A DNA stretch of 44,628 nucleotides from Microvirga zambiensis WSM3693 (GTDB lineage Bacteria; Pseudomonadota; Alphaproteobacteria; Rhizobiales; Beijerinckiaceae). Below, piece by piece: positions 1 to 8,199 of this stretch (positions are counted from its first letter, which is position 1; every line of letters begins with the position of its first letter). The stretch spans positions 1-44,628 of the forward strand of contig NZ_JAERQD010000047.1 of NCBI RefSeq assembly GCF_016735695.1. The letters run 5' to 3'. A program made the translations under genes and the position numbers. The notes below the pieces were generated by a model. It made no database searches, was not told the DNA's origin, and saw only the letters and a list, made by a program, of their open reading frames with translations.

Positions 1-86
1 ACCTTAAAGCGAGCCTTAAGGTCAGAACGTCACGCGCAAACAGCGCTCTCACAAGAGGGCGCACACCGAGTGCTTACCCCTGTTCT

Positions 87-515
87 TCAGCAGAATGCCT
101 TGCGTATCAACGAGAAGACGGCGCTTACGCCCCTTGACCTTCTTGGACCATCATAGCCACGCCGTCCGCCCATCTCGGCGGTCTTGACCGATTGACTATC
201 GATGATCTCGGCTGTCGGCTGCGGCGCCCGGCCGATCTTACAGCGATAGCTTTCTCGCAGAACCTGGGTCACGTACTCTCATGTGTCATCCTCGCGCCAC
301 CGGGCATAGGGGTAGAGGACGGCACCACGCAGGGGATACTCGTGCGGCAGCACCCGCCACTGGACTCTGGTGCGCAGCAGGTAGAAGATCGCATCGACGA
401 TGCGCCGCAACGGATAAGTCTGTCGCCGTCCGGCCGGATGGCCGCGGGGGAAAAGGGGCGCGAGCAGCGCCCATTCGGCATCAGTGAGATCACTGGCATA
501 GGGATAGGTGTTCAT
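87..515 (-). pseudogene. Decayed IS5-family transposase remnant
   Basis: This is the N-terminal half of an IS5-family (DUF4096-type) transposase. It starts with the typical SDLTDAEWALLAPLFP and a later VDAIFYLLRT block, and continues with AEIIDSQSVKTAE and GGRRGYDG, which surround the first catalytic Asp region. Two lesions are visible. An in-frame TGA at 279-281 replaces the Trp expected after RWREDDT, with the same frame continuing on both sides. A one-base loss near 145-149 comes after GYDG, where the other frame reads KKVKGRKRRLLVDTQGILLK. Similarity stops near position 85, so the catalytic C-terminus is missing. No terminal inverted repeats could be assigned. The element cannot make an active transposase and probably marks an old insertion at the edge of the polysaccharide island. 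Confidence 0.85.
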
Positions 516-708
516 AGCGGGGCTCCTCGACCGTCAAACAGCCCGCATTCACCCGATCGATTCTCAAAAAATCTATTCTGAATCAAGTATTTGAATCGAG
601 TAATAAAATTGCTCACCAGCCTCTAATCTATGACCGCATCGGCGGTTGGAGCCTCAGCCTTACCCAGATCAGCTTTATTTTGTGCGAAGGTCTGCTCGCG
701 CAGCCTCC

Positions 709-1479
709 TCATCGCTCAGCAAATGCCTTTTCGACGACAAAATCACCGGGTTCGCCGTGATTGCCCTCTTGCAACCCCATATCAATAAGAATCTGCTTCG
801 TATCTCTAAGCATTGCCGGACTGCCGCATATCATAACCTTATCTAGGTCTGACAAGGGCTCCACCCCAATGTCTTGGAAGAGCTTCTTACTCGTGAGCAA
901 TCGTGTAACGCGACCGGTGTTATCGAACGGCTCACGAGTGACGGTTGGGTAATAGATTAGCTGATTACGGATGCATTCCCCTATATACTCGCTTGCCGGA
1001 AGTTCCTGCTTAATGACCTGGAAATACGCTAGGTCAGAGACACGGCGACATCCGTGCACAAGAACAACCCTCTCAAAACGCTTATAGGTTTCAGGGTCCT
1101 TAATGATACTTAAGAATGGGGCGAGGCCGGTACCGGTACTAAGCAAATACAGGTTTCTTCCCGAATGCAGATTTTCGAGAACGAGCGTGCCAGTCGCCTT
1201 TCGCCGGACGATGATGGGATCACCTTCCCTAAGATGCTGCAATCTGGAGGTTAGAGGGCCATCTGGAACAATTATACTGAAGAACTCAAGTTCATCCTCA
1301 TAGTTCGCGCTAGCGATACTATATGCCCTGAGCAAGGGCCGGCCTTGAACCTCAAGGCCAATCATAGTGAACTGACCATTTACGAACCGAAACGTCGGAT
1401 GTCTGGTTGTCGTGAAGCTAAATAGCCCTTCGGTCCAGTGTTGGACTTTTGTTACCGTTTCTTCGTTCGAGTTACTCAT
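709..1479 (-). CDS. fpr: Ferredoxin--NADP+ reductase (FAD flavoprotein), last gene of the CDP-sugar operon
   Basis: About 256 residues from the chosen ATG, the usual size for bacterial FNR; an upstream in-frame GTG at 1542 would add 21 unlikely residues. The FAD-binding motif RAYS is at about 51-54, the NADP-binding GTGLAP at about 116-121, and the protein ends in the VEKAF-type tail typical of subclass I bacterial Fpr. There is no N-terminal [2Fe-2S] ferredoxin domain. The family moves electrons between NADPH and ferredoxin or flavodoxin in the cytoplasm. The open frame overlaps the end of the GtrB-like gene, so it belongs to the operon that starts with rfbF. Because RfbH needs electrons from a reductase (E3), this Fpr is the obvious candidate partner, perhaps with a ferredoxin encoded elsewhere. 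The enzyme class is certain; the pathway role is inference. Confidence 0.85.
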   Translation of the reverse strand: MSNSNEETVTKVQHWTEGLFSFTTTRHPTFRFVNGQFTMIGLEVQGRPLLRAYSIASANYEDELEFFSIIVPDGPLTSRLQHLREGDPIIVRRKATGTLVLENLHSGRNLYLLSTGTGLAPFLSIIKDPETYKRFERVVLVHGCRRVSDLAYFQVIKQELPASEYIGECIRNQLIYYPTVTREPFDNTGRVTRLLTSKKLFQDIGVEPLSDLDKVMICGSPAMLRDTKQILIDMGLQEGNHGEPGDFVVEKAFAER

Positions 1480-1534
1480 CGCATTCGTCATCTTATCAAT
1501 GAAGTGAGGATCTCTTACTGCTCTGTGACTCGCA

Positions 1535-2482
1535 TTACTCACTGGGATTGATGTTGATTGTTTCCCGCTCTATCACAATCGGACCACGTCGGACTTGCGC
1601 ATGGATAGAGGTAACATACTCACCCAGCATCCCAATAAAGGCGAGTTGAACCCCAGACAAGAAGAACAATGAAACGATTACGGTCATAATTCCTGGCGGT
1701 GCGAGATTTGGTACCGCGATAGAGGCTAGAATCGAGAACGCCGCGTAAATGAAACACAGGGCGGCGATTCCGAAGCCGACATAAATGCAAAACCGCATTG
1801 GCGCATTCGTAAACGAGAATATCCCGTTCAGTGCCTGGTCTATAAGACGCGGCAGATTGTTCTTGGACAGCCCACGCTTACGCGCCTTCCAAGTGTAAGG
1901 GACAATCAGACGCTTGAACCCGCATGAGGCGATGATACCGCGGATGTAAGGGTAATGATCATCATGCGAAACGACAGCGTGCCAAACTTTCCGATCAATC
2001 AATTGGAATTCGCCTACATCTGGCGGAATATCAAAATCTGAAAGGCTATTCACAACCCGATAGAAGATCCTGCGGCATGATCTTAGCAGGAAACTTTCTT
2101 CCCTGTTCGCACGAGCGCCAGCAACAACCTCAATGCCATTCTCCCAGTGCCGAACGAACTCCGGAATCAGTTCTGGCGGATCCTGAAGATCTACGGGAAG
2201 AAACACGAGAATTGCGTCGCCGGTCGCATATCGAAGTCCATTAAACAAAGATCGAAACGGCCCAAAGTTCCTCGCATTCAGGATAACTTTCACATTCGAG
2301 TCACTTGCAGCAATCTCCCGCAAGATCTCGACAGTACGATCCGTAGACGCGTTGTCTGCAAAGATGTGCTCTAGGTGATAGTTTGGCAATTCCTGCTCAA
2401 AGATCTCTTTAACCCGCTTGTAGCAGGCATAAACGTTCTCCTCTTCATTGAAGCAAGGAGAGACGACTGAGATGGTCTTCAT
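1535..2482 (-). CDS. GtrB-like polyprenyl-phosphate glycosyltransferase (GT2, two C-terminal TM helices)
   Basis: A 315-residue protein with a GT-A domain. It starts ISVVSPCFNEEENV, followed by FADNASTDRT (nucleotide binding) and an acidic VDLQDP motif near residue 97. Two hydrophobic helices at about 230-290 anchor it in the inner membrane. This is the architecture of GtrB/DPM1-type enzymes, which load a sugar from a nucleotide donor onto undecaprenyl phosphate on the cytoplasmic face. Its ATG overlaps the stop of the GtrA-like gene (ATGA), indicating translational coupling, and its own end overlaps the long frame of fpr. The sugar is not predictable; glucose is common in the family, but a CDP-sugar product of this operon is possible. 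No lesions were seen. Confidence 0.85.
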   Translation of the reverse strand: MKTISVVSPCFNEEENVYACYKRVKEIFEQELPNYHLEHIFADNASTDRTVEILREIAASDSNVKVILNARNFGPFRSLFNGLRYATGDAILVFLPVDLQDPPELIPEFVRHWENGIEVVAGARANREESFLLRSCRRIFYRVVNSLSDFDIPPDVGEFQLIDRKVWHAVVSHDDHYPYIRGIIASCGFKRLIVPYTWKARKRGLSKNNLPRLIDQALNGIFSFTNAPMRFCIYVGFGIAALCFIYAAFSILASIAVPNLAPPGIMTVIVSLFFLSGVQLAFIGMLGEYVTSIHAQVRRGPIVIERETININPSE

Positions 2483-2880
2483 CGTGCGTTTTCCTGAAAA
2501 ACGTAGGCCCGGAGCGCAATGAATGTCAGAATTACATTCATTGGCAGCAGCATCACTTGGCTCAATAGAGGATCAAGTCCGTTCATGATAAGAATGCGCA
2601 AGGTGCTCGCATTAAGCAGATAGACAGCACCGTACACAGCCACAAATCGGAGGAAGTACCGTTTCGTAGCGCCAGCGAAGGCGATTTTACCAGTGGAGTA
2701 AAAATTGAAGATCAGTCCTAATCCCGTTGCGACCAAAAGGGCCAACTCTGGAATCAAACTGAGCATGATCAACAGCGCATAAATGCTATAGCCGACGGCA
2801 GTATTCAGCAGGCCTGCTACCAAAAAAAGAGTAAAACGTCTCAGGACGTCTGTGGTCAATGATACGGAAATCCTAGGCAC
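2479..2880 (-). CDS. GtrA-family membrane protein (putative lipid-linked sugar flippase)
   Basis: A 133-residue protein with four predicted membrane helices: FTLFLVAGLLNTAVGYSIY, a second helix around residues 38-58, a third around 76-95 and a fourth near the end. The length and the LxNTxxGY pattern in helix 1 match the GtrA family (PF04138). These proteins are proposed to flip undecaprenyl-phosphate-linked sugars to the periplasmic face. The gene overlaps the upstream SDR gene by 8 bases and the downstream GtrB-like gene by 4, so the three are very probably translated together. It is the natural partner of the GtrB-like enzyme. A third, GtrC-type transferase may be the large membrane protein at 9556-11031. 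Confidence 0.85.
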   Translation of the reverse strand: MPRISVSLTTDVLRRFTLFLVAGLLNTAVGYSIYALLIMLSLIPELALLVATGLGLIFNFYSTGKIAFAGATKRYFLRFVAVYGAVYLLNASTLRILIMNGLDPLLSQVMLLPMNVILTFIALRAYVFQENAR

Positions 2881-3838
2881 AGTGTTCTGCTGGCGCTTTA
2901 CTCGGGGTGCCTCCCGAGTGCGTGCGCTGCCCTCTATGCCATGTGATTGTTTGCTGTAGACCGGGCATCAAATCGATCCGGGGCGACCACTCCGTGAGGC
3001 TCGTCAATCTCGTGATGTCTGCCTCCATATGCCAGATCTGATCGTCGCGATATGGGATCTCTCCAAAGACGAGTTCCATCTTTGGGTCGATTACATCACG
3101 AATGGCTTCAACGACCGATCGGATGCTGATCGCGCGCCCAGAACCCAGATTGAAGACCCCTGTCGCGGTTTGGGTCGTGGCTACTGCAAGGATCCCTCTC
3201 GCTACATCATCGATGTACAGGTAGTCCCAAAGCTGGGTCCCGAGCGTCGTCTTAGGGCGACTTCCATTCAGCATTTGCTCAATTAGCGAGGGGACCAGCC
3301 AATGGGGATTATCGCCAGGCCCATAGGTTGAAAATAGACGCAACCAAGCGAAGGACATGCCGGCATTAGCCGCAAGCTGTCTAGTCAGATAGAGGGTGGC
3401 GAGCTTCGATGCGCCATAAAGGGATGTCGGGACTGGAAGTGCGTCTTCACCAATGCGTCCGCTGAGCAGGCCGTACTCACCCTGCGAACCCAGTCCAACG
3501 ATCTTCGATACTCCGGCCTGTGCGGCGGCCTCAACCAGTGCGCAGGATGCCGAAATGTTGTCGTCAATCTGTACTTGCTCCTGTCGCGCCCTGTTGCTGA
3601 CGCCGCTCCAGGCTACGTGTATGATCACGTCAGGGCGACTGTTCGCAACAGCCGATGCAACGGCTGTTGCGTCGCGCAGATCTAATGGCGCGAGCTCCAG
3701 GTTCGAATGAACTGCAGAAATTCTGTCAGCAGAGCTTCCGGGACGGACCGTTGCAGTAACAGAATGGCCATCTTCCAAAGCCTGTCGTGCAACAGCCGCT
3801 CCTACAAATCCACCTGCACCTGTAACGAAAATTCGCAT
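2873..3838 (-). CDS. NAD(P)-dependent SDR; YerF-like reductase of a CDP-sugar (inferred)
   Basis: An extended SDR of 321 residues. The Rossmann motif GAGGFVG is at 7-13 and the catalytic set is Ser118, Tyr141 and Lys145 (LYGASK). It is intact and sits 18 bases after the YerE-like gene, overlapping gtrA by 8 bases. In yersiniose synthesis the step after YerE is an NADPH-dependent reduction of the new side-chain ketone by YerF, an SDR, and this gene holds the matching position. The sequence alone would also fit CDP-abequose synthase, CDP-paratose synthase or a GDP-6-deoxy-hexose reductase/epimerase. It does not resemble RmlD. SDR identity is firm; the YerF assignment rests on context. Confidence 0.8.
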   Translation of the reverse strand: MRIFVTGAGGFVGAAVARQALEDGHSVTATVRPGSSADRISAVHSNLELAPLDLRDATAVASAVANSRPDVIIHVAWSGVSNRARQEQVQIDDNISASCALVEAAAQAGVSKIVGLGSQGEYGLLSGRIGEDALPVPTSLYGASKLATLYLTRQLAANAGMSFAWLRLFSTYGPGDNPHWLVPSLIEQMLNGSRPKTTLGTQLWDYLYIDDVARGILAVATTQTATGVFNLGSGRAISIRSVVEAIRDVIDPKMELVFGEIPYRDDQIWHMEADITRLTSLTEWSPRIDLMPGLQQTITWHRGQRTHSGGTPSKAPAEHCA

Positions 3839-3856
3839 GTCCGTACCTAGACAATA

Positions 3857-5692
3857 TCAGAGAGACTGCTGTTCGAGATTACTGCCCTCAGCTCCAATCA
3901 TGACCTCTAAGTGAGCGGGCCTCGGATATGGCACGTACCGGTTGCCCTGTGTATACTCAGCTTGGCTCAGGTAAGGGTACTGGTCATTGATAGGGCGTCC
4001 CATTTCAAGCTTTGGCTCAATCAACGTTTGATCACTAAGAACAACATCGATCAGGATCGGTCCTTGCTTGAACAGATCAGGGGTGAGATCACTCATCTTC
4101 TCGATCCGGGCGTAAGCCAGTCCGTAGGCTTTTGCGACTGCGCCGAAGTCTGGCGTGCTATACCCGTCCTTTGAAGCGATATACCGGCTACCCAAATAGC
4201 TATCTTGGAATTGCTTGATGATGCCGTAACAGCCATTGTTCATGACGATTACTGCGATATCTAAGTCAAGATGCCTGATCGTTTGCAGCTCTTGGATATT
4301 TACCTGAAGACCGCCGTCTCCATTGTAGGAGATCACCTGTCGTTGTGGAGCTTCTAGCTTGGCACCGATTGCAGCGCACAGTGCGTAACCCATTGGAGAG
4401 TTTCCGCCGGCGGTAAAGAGCGTCTGCCGTTTGACGCTGAAACTCTGGTGCAGCCAGCATACCGCCGCGCCCGTGTCTGCTGCGATGACTGCATCCTCAT
4501 CGACAATCTCACTGAGGCGCCGAATGACATCATAAGGTGACAAAGTGTTTAATCGAAGAGCCGTCGAGCTGGTTTCTCTGCCATAGTACGCTGACTTCAT
4601 CTCGCGCACATACGCGATCCACTCTGGATCGAGATTGACCGATGGAACCTGTGCGGCGACTTTCGGAAAGTCATGAAGATCCAGGTGAATGCCACGATAC
4701 CGGTCATTCGCGTATTTTCTGAGTTCCTCGACGTCGACGTCGACAACGGCAACGGTAGCATCCGTGGCAAAATTGTCCGCATTGCCGGAACGCTGGCGAT
4801 TGTCAAGCCGACTGCCGAGTGCGATGACGGTGTCCGCATTCTGCAAGACAAAATTCGCCCCGCGATTTCCATAAACTCCAATCTGCCCAACAAACTGTGG
4901 GTGCTTATGGGGGAACGATGTTAAACCCGCCCAACTGGATACAAATGGGAGGCCAGTCTCCGAGATCCAAGTCGCGACATCTGCCTCGACTCCAGCCAAC
5001 CCAATGCCGCCGCCCCATAGAACAACCGGTCTCTTCGCCGCAGATAAAATGTCGCTCAGTGCGTATGCCGCATGATTGATGCTCTCGACGTCAACATCGT
5101 CCCTTCGAGACAAATCATCGAAGATGGGCTCCATTTCAGCTTGCTGAATGTCCATGGGAACGTCGATGAGAACCGGCCCCATACGCCCGCTTATAGCTAT
5201 ATTGTAGGCCTTGCTCAGCTCGCGCCGGAGCTCTTCGACACTTTTCACAAGAACCGCATACTTGGTGATTGGACGAACAATTTCGACGATCTTCGTTTCC
5301 TGAAACCCTGACTGACGCACGTTAGCGCCGTGAACAGCGCTGCTCTCTCGTTGATTAACCTGACCTGTAATATGGATGGAAGGAATCGAGTCAAAGTATG
5401 AGCAGGCGATGCCAGTAATAAGGTTTGTCGCGCCGGGCCCAGACGTCGCCATAGTCACACCAACCCGACGGCTGACACGCCAAACCGCATCGGCCGCCAT
5501 CGCAGCAGCCTGTTCGTTTTGGACGCAGATCACCTCCAGATCAGGATGACGTCCAACTGCATCAACCATAAATGCACAGGCTCCGCCCTGCAGGGTGAAT
5601 ACGCGGCGACTTCCAATGCGAGTCAAGAACTCTGCGATGTATTCAGAGCCGGTCATTGATCGGGTACTCCGTAGGTTAGGGCCAGAATCCAT
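3857..5692 (-). CDS. YerE-like thiamine-diphosphate enzyme (acetolactate synthase fold), two-carbon branching of a CDP-keto sugar
   Basis: A 611-residue ThDP enzyme with the full acetolactate-synthase layout. The N-terminal PYR domain carries the cofactor-activating Glu at about residue 60 (CVQNEQAA). A central domain follows, then a C-terminal PP domain with the GDGGLQ...NN metal/ThDP motif near residues 457-485. A later ATG (5656, MTGSEYIAEF) fits the family start equally well; both have purine-rich upstream sequence (AGGGGG and GGAG). It lies directly after rfbH (30 bp gap) in the CDP-sugar operon. That is where Yersinia pseudotuberculosis serogroup VI has yerE, whose product transfers an acetyl unit from pyruvate to C4 of the CDP-4-keto-3,6-dideoxyhexose made by E1/E3. 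An ordinary acetolactate synthase or another ThDP lyase is the alternative; no small regulatory subunit lies nearby. Confidence 0.8.
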   Translation of the reverse strand: MDSGPNLRSTRSMTGSEYIAEFLTRIGSRRVFTLQGGACAFMVDAVGRHPDLEVICVQNEQAAAMAADAVWRVSRRVGVTMATSGPGATNLITGIACSYFDSIPSIHITGQVNQRESSAVHGANVRQSGFQETKIVEIVRPITKYAVLVKSVEELRRELSKAYNIAISGRMGPVLIDVPMDIQQAEMEPIFDDLSRRDDVDVESINHAAYALSDILSAAKRPVVLWGGGIGLAGVEADVATWISETGLPFVSSWAGLTSFPHKHPQFVGQIGVYGNRGANFVLQNADTVIALGSRLDNRQRSGNADNFATDATVAVVDVDVEELRKYANDRYRGIHLDLHDFPKVAAQVPSVNLDPEWIAYVREMKSAYYGRETSSTALRLNTLSPYDVIRRLSEIVDEDAVIAADTGAAVCWLHQSFSVKRQTLFTAGGNSPMGYALCAAIGAKLEAPQRQVISYNGDGGLQVNIQELQTIRHLDLDIAVIVMNNGCYGIIKQFQDSYLGSRYIASKDGYSTPDFGAVAKAYGLAYARIEKMSDLTPDLFKQGPILIDVVLSDQTLIEPKLEMGRPINDQYPYLSQAEYTQGNRYVPYPRPAHLEVMIGAEGSNLEQQSL

Positions 5693-5722
5693 CAGGAAGC
5701 CCCCTTCGTCAGGCGTATAGGC

Positions 5723-7093
5723 TTAGCGAGCTGCTGCGAACGAACTAGCCGTTCCTAGGCGGAAATTTCTGACATACTCATGCAGGTTTTCAATGATGTA
5801 ATCGAGGTGATCTGTTCCTAACCCTGGGTAGACGCCAACCCAGAATGTACGATTCATCACAATATCGCTGTTCTCGGTTCCACCAACAACTCTGTACTCC
5901 CTCCCTGCCATGTATGGCTGGCGAAGAAGGTTGCCGCCGAATAGCAGGCGGGTTCCGATCTTTCTCTCGTTGTTCAGAAAACGGAGCAGATGCTCGCGAT
6001 CTATTGGAGCATCGGGACGAAGAGTTAAGCAGAAGCCGAACCAGGACGGCTCGCTGTCCTTCGTCGCCTCGGGCAACAGGAATATGTCTTCGAGCTCCTT
6101 CAAGCCGTCCTTTAAGTAATTCCAGTTCTGCCGCCGAGCATCAACGAAAGCTGAAAGGCGATCGATTTGCGCGAGGCCGATGGCAGCCTGCATATCGGTA
6201 ATTTTGAGATTATAGCCCAGATGGGAGTAGGTATACTTGTGATCATACCCGAACGGAAGCTCACCGAGCTGCCACTCAAACCGCTTGTTGCAGGTATTAT
6301 CCTGCCCAGGTTCGCAGTAACAGTCTCGTCCCCAATCCCGGATTGATTCGACAATTCGCTTGAAGATGGTTTTGTTGCAAAGAACAGCACCTCCCTCACC
6401 CATTGTGATATGATGGGCGGGATAAAAGGAGAGAGTAGCCAACTCGCCAAACGTACCCACTTTCTGGCCATTGTAGGTTGCCCCGAGAGCGTCACAGCAA
6501 TCCTCTACAAGGAACAGACCATGCTTCTTGGCGAACGCGCTGATCACGCCAAGGTTGAATGGATTCCCGAGGGCGTGCGCCACCATGATAGCCCGAGTTC
6601 GAGGCGTTAACGCTTCTTCAAGGCATCTGACATCGATATTGTAGGTACCGAGTTCAACATCCAGAAATACAGGAACGAGGCCATTCTGAATGATCGGGTT
6701 CACTGTCGTCGGAAAACCGGTTGCACACGTGATAACCTCGTCACCGGGCTTCAGCGCCTTGTCACCGAGGATATGTGAAGTGAGGGCTGTCGCGGCCAAC
6801 AAGTTGGCTGAAGATCCCGAGTTGGTCGTCAAGGTTCTTCGCGCACCAGTCGTCTTAGCAAGGACAGCTTCAAACCGAGAGTTGAATCGTCCGGTCGTCA
6901 GCCAAAAGTCGAGACAGGAATCGACCAGATTTCGCATCTCTGGAGCACCCAGAACCTTGCCAGCAGGAGGCACTGGTGTCGAACCAGGCACGAATGCCTG
7001 AGGACCGTGCGCCAACTCAGCATAGCGTTCGGATAGAGAGAGAATTTGTGCCCGCAATTCAGCGAGTTCAGCATTAGACTTCATGGTCGCCAT
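5723..7093 (-). CDS. rfbH: CDP-4-dehydro-6-deoxy-D-glucose 3-dehydrase (E1), PMP and [2Fe-2S] dependent
   Basis: A 456-residue member of the DegT/DnrJ aminotransferase fold that has become a dehydrase. The usual PLP lysine is replaced by His (about 227) in SFYPAHHITMGEGGAV, the hallmark of E1. Its iron-sulfur cysteines follow the known E1 pattern C-X57-C-X-C-X7-C, here C200, C258, C260 and C268 (DWGRDCYCEPGQDNTC). E1 removes the C3 hydroxyl of CDP-4-keto-6-deoxyglucose with PMP and then needs one-electron transfers from a flavoprotein reductase (E3). rfbG is upstream (35 bp gap) and the YerE-like gene downstream. A second ATG three codons in is an alternative start. The gene is intact and the identification is very strong. 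Confidence 0.96.
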   Translation of the reverse strand: MATMKSNAELAELRAQILSLSERYAELAHGPQAFVPGSTPVPPAGKVLGAPEMRNLVDSCLDFWLTTGRFNSRFEAVLAKTTGARRTLTTNSGSSANLLAATALTSHILGDKALKPGDEVITCATGFPTTVNPIIQNGLVPVFLDVELGTYNIDVRCLEEALTPRTRAIMVAHALGNPFNLGVISAFAKKHGLFLVEDCCDALGATYNGQKVGTFGELATLSFYPAHHITMGEGGAVLCNKTIFKRIVESIRDWGRDCYCEPGQDNTCNKRFEWQLGELPFGYDHKYTYSHLGYNLKITDMQAAIGLAQIDRLSAFVDARRQNWNYLKDGLKELEDIFLLPEATKDSEPSWFGFCLTLRPDAPIDREHLLRFLNNERKIGTRLLFGGNLLRQPYMAGREYRVVGGTENSDIVMNRTFWVGVYPGLGTDHLDYIIENLHEYVRNFRLGTASSFAAAR

Positions 7094-7128
7094 CGCTCAT
7101 ATACTGGGGGCGCGTGAGCATCAGCTCC

Positions 7129-8199
7129 TCACGCCTCATAAAAATCGGCTATTTGTTGCTTCGTGAATGCCCTCATGTCCTGGCCCTGATCCCAGGCTGC
7201 ATACCATTCAGCAGTCCAGCGGATTGCCTGATCGAACCGCAATCGAGGGTTCCAGCCGAGCTTCGCCTTGGCCTTCGCACAATCAAGCGTCAAGAGGTTC
7301 GCTTCATGTGGGCCAGACGCAGCCCGATTGGTTACAATGCGTCCTTTACCGATCGCACTTACCAAAGCATCCGCTACATCGATCACTGCACGCGTGTCGT
7401 CCGCCTCTGGACCAATGTTCCAAGCCTCGTCGACTCCCTCGGGCGATGTTGTCAGACGTTCTGCAAGGCCCAAGTAAAACGCGACAGGATCCATGACATG
7501 TTGCCAGGGCCGGACAGCATGCGGGTGACGGATCTGAACCTCACCGGAAGCACCGAGACAGCCGCGAATGATGTCAGGGACTAAGCGATCCTCTGACCAA
7601 TCTCCGCCACCAATGACATTGCCAGCCCGAACCGTGGCGATCCGCGCTGGATGACCATCGGCCGCGTAGGGAGAAAAGTAACTCAGCTGCATCGACTGTG
7701 CAGCAATCTCGGCACAGCCCTTGCTCGCGCTGTACGGATCGCGTCCGCCGAGGCGATCGTTTTCACGGTAACCCCAGACCCATTCACGATTGTCGTAGCA
7801 TTTGTCGCTGGTGACAATGAGAGCGGCCTTAACCGACGGAGCTCGTCTTATAGCGTCAAGGACAGTTACAACGCCGCCGACATTAGTGGCGAACGTGCCG
7901 ACCGGATCCCTGTATGAGGCCCGTACCAACGCTTGGGCGGCAAGGTGAAATACAACCTCTGGCTGGTACGTTCGTAGAACTTCTTCGAGCAGGCTTAGGT
8001 CATTGATCTCACCTATTGATGAGGAAACGAAATGCTCGGCTCCGACTACGTGGAAGAAGCTTGGATTGGAATTCGGCGAGTGAGCCAAGCCTACAACCTC
8101 CGCGCCCAATTCGGCGAGGCAAAGCGAGAGCCATCCTCCCTTGAAACCCGTGTGCCCGGTCACGAGCACCCGTTTCCCGGACCAGAAACTGTGGTTCAT
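7129..8199 (-). CDS. rfbG: CDP-glucose 4,6-dehydratase
   Basis: An extended SDR of 356 residues beginning MNHSFWSGKRVLVTGHTGFKGGWL. GHTGFKGGWL is the characteristic NAD-binding segment of CDP-glucose 4,6-dehydratases; YSASKGCAE supplies the Tyr-Lys pair. It converts CDP-glucose to CDP-4-keto-6-deoxyglucose in the cytoplasm. The start at 8199 is set by the ATGA overlap with the rfbF stop; the open frame runs on to 8283, but that extension lies over rfbF and is not conserved-looking. Length and motifs match RfbG/DdhB. It feeds RfbH, the next gene. No lesions. Confidence 0.95.
   Translation of the reverse strand: MNHSFWSGKRVLVTGHTGFKGGWLSLCLAELGAEVVGLAHSPNSNPSFFHVVGAEHFVSSSIGEINDLSLLEEVLRTYQPEVVFHLAAQALVRASYRDPVGTFATNVGGVVTVLDAIRRAPSVKAALIVTSDKCYDNREWVWGYRENDRLGGRDPYSASKGCAEIAAQSMQLSYFSPYAADGHPARIATVRAGNVIGGGDWSEDRLVPDIIRGCLGASGEVQIRHPHAVRPWQHVMDPVAFYLGLAERLTTSPEGVDEAWNIGPEADDTRAVIDVADALVSAIGKGRIVTNRAASGPHEANLLTLDCAKAKAKLGWNPRLRFDQAIRWTAEWYAAWDQGQDMRAFTKQQIADFYEA

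Noticed and set aside
1..22. Inverted repeat ACCTTAA...TTAAGGT at the window edge
   Set aside because: It could be part of a terminator or IS end, but the left flank is not visible and it does not pair with any sequence at the right end of the IS5 remnant.
3700..3715. GGTTCGAAT sequence resembling a tRNA T-loop
   Set aside because: It lies inside the SDR coding sequence and no cloverleaf can be formed around it.
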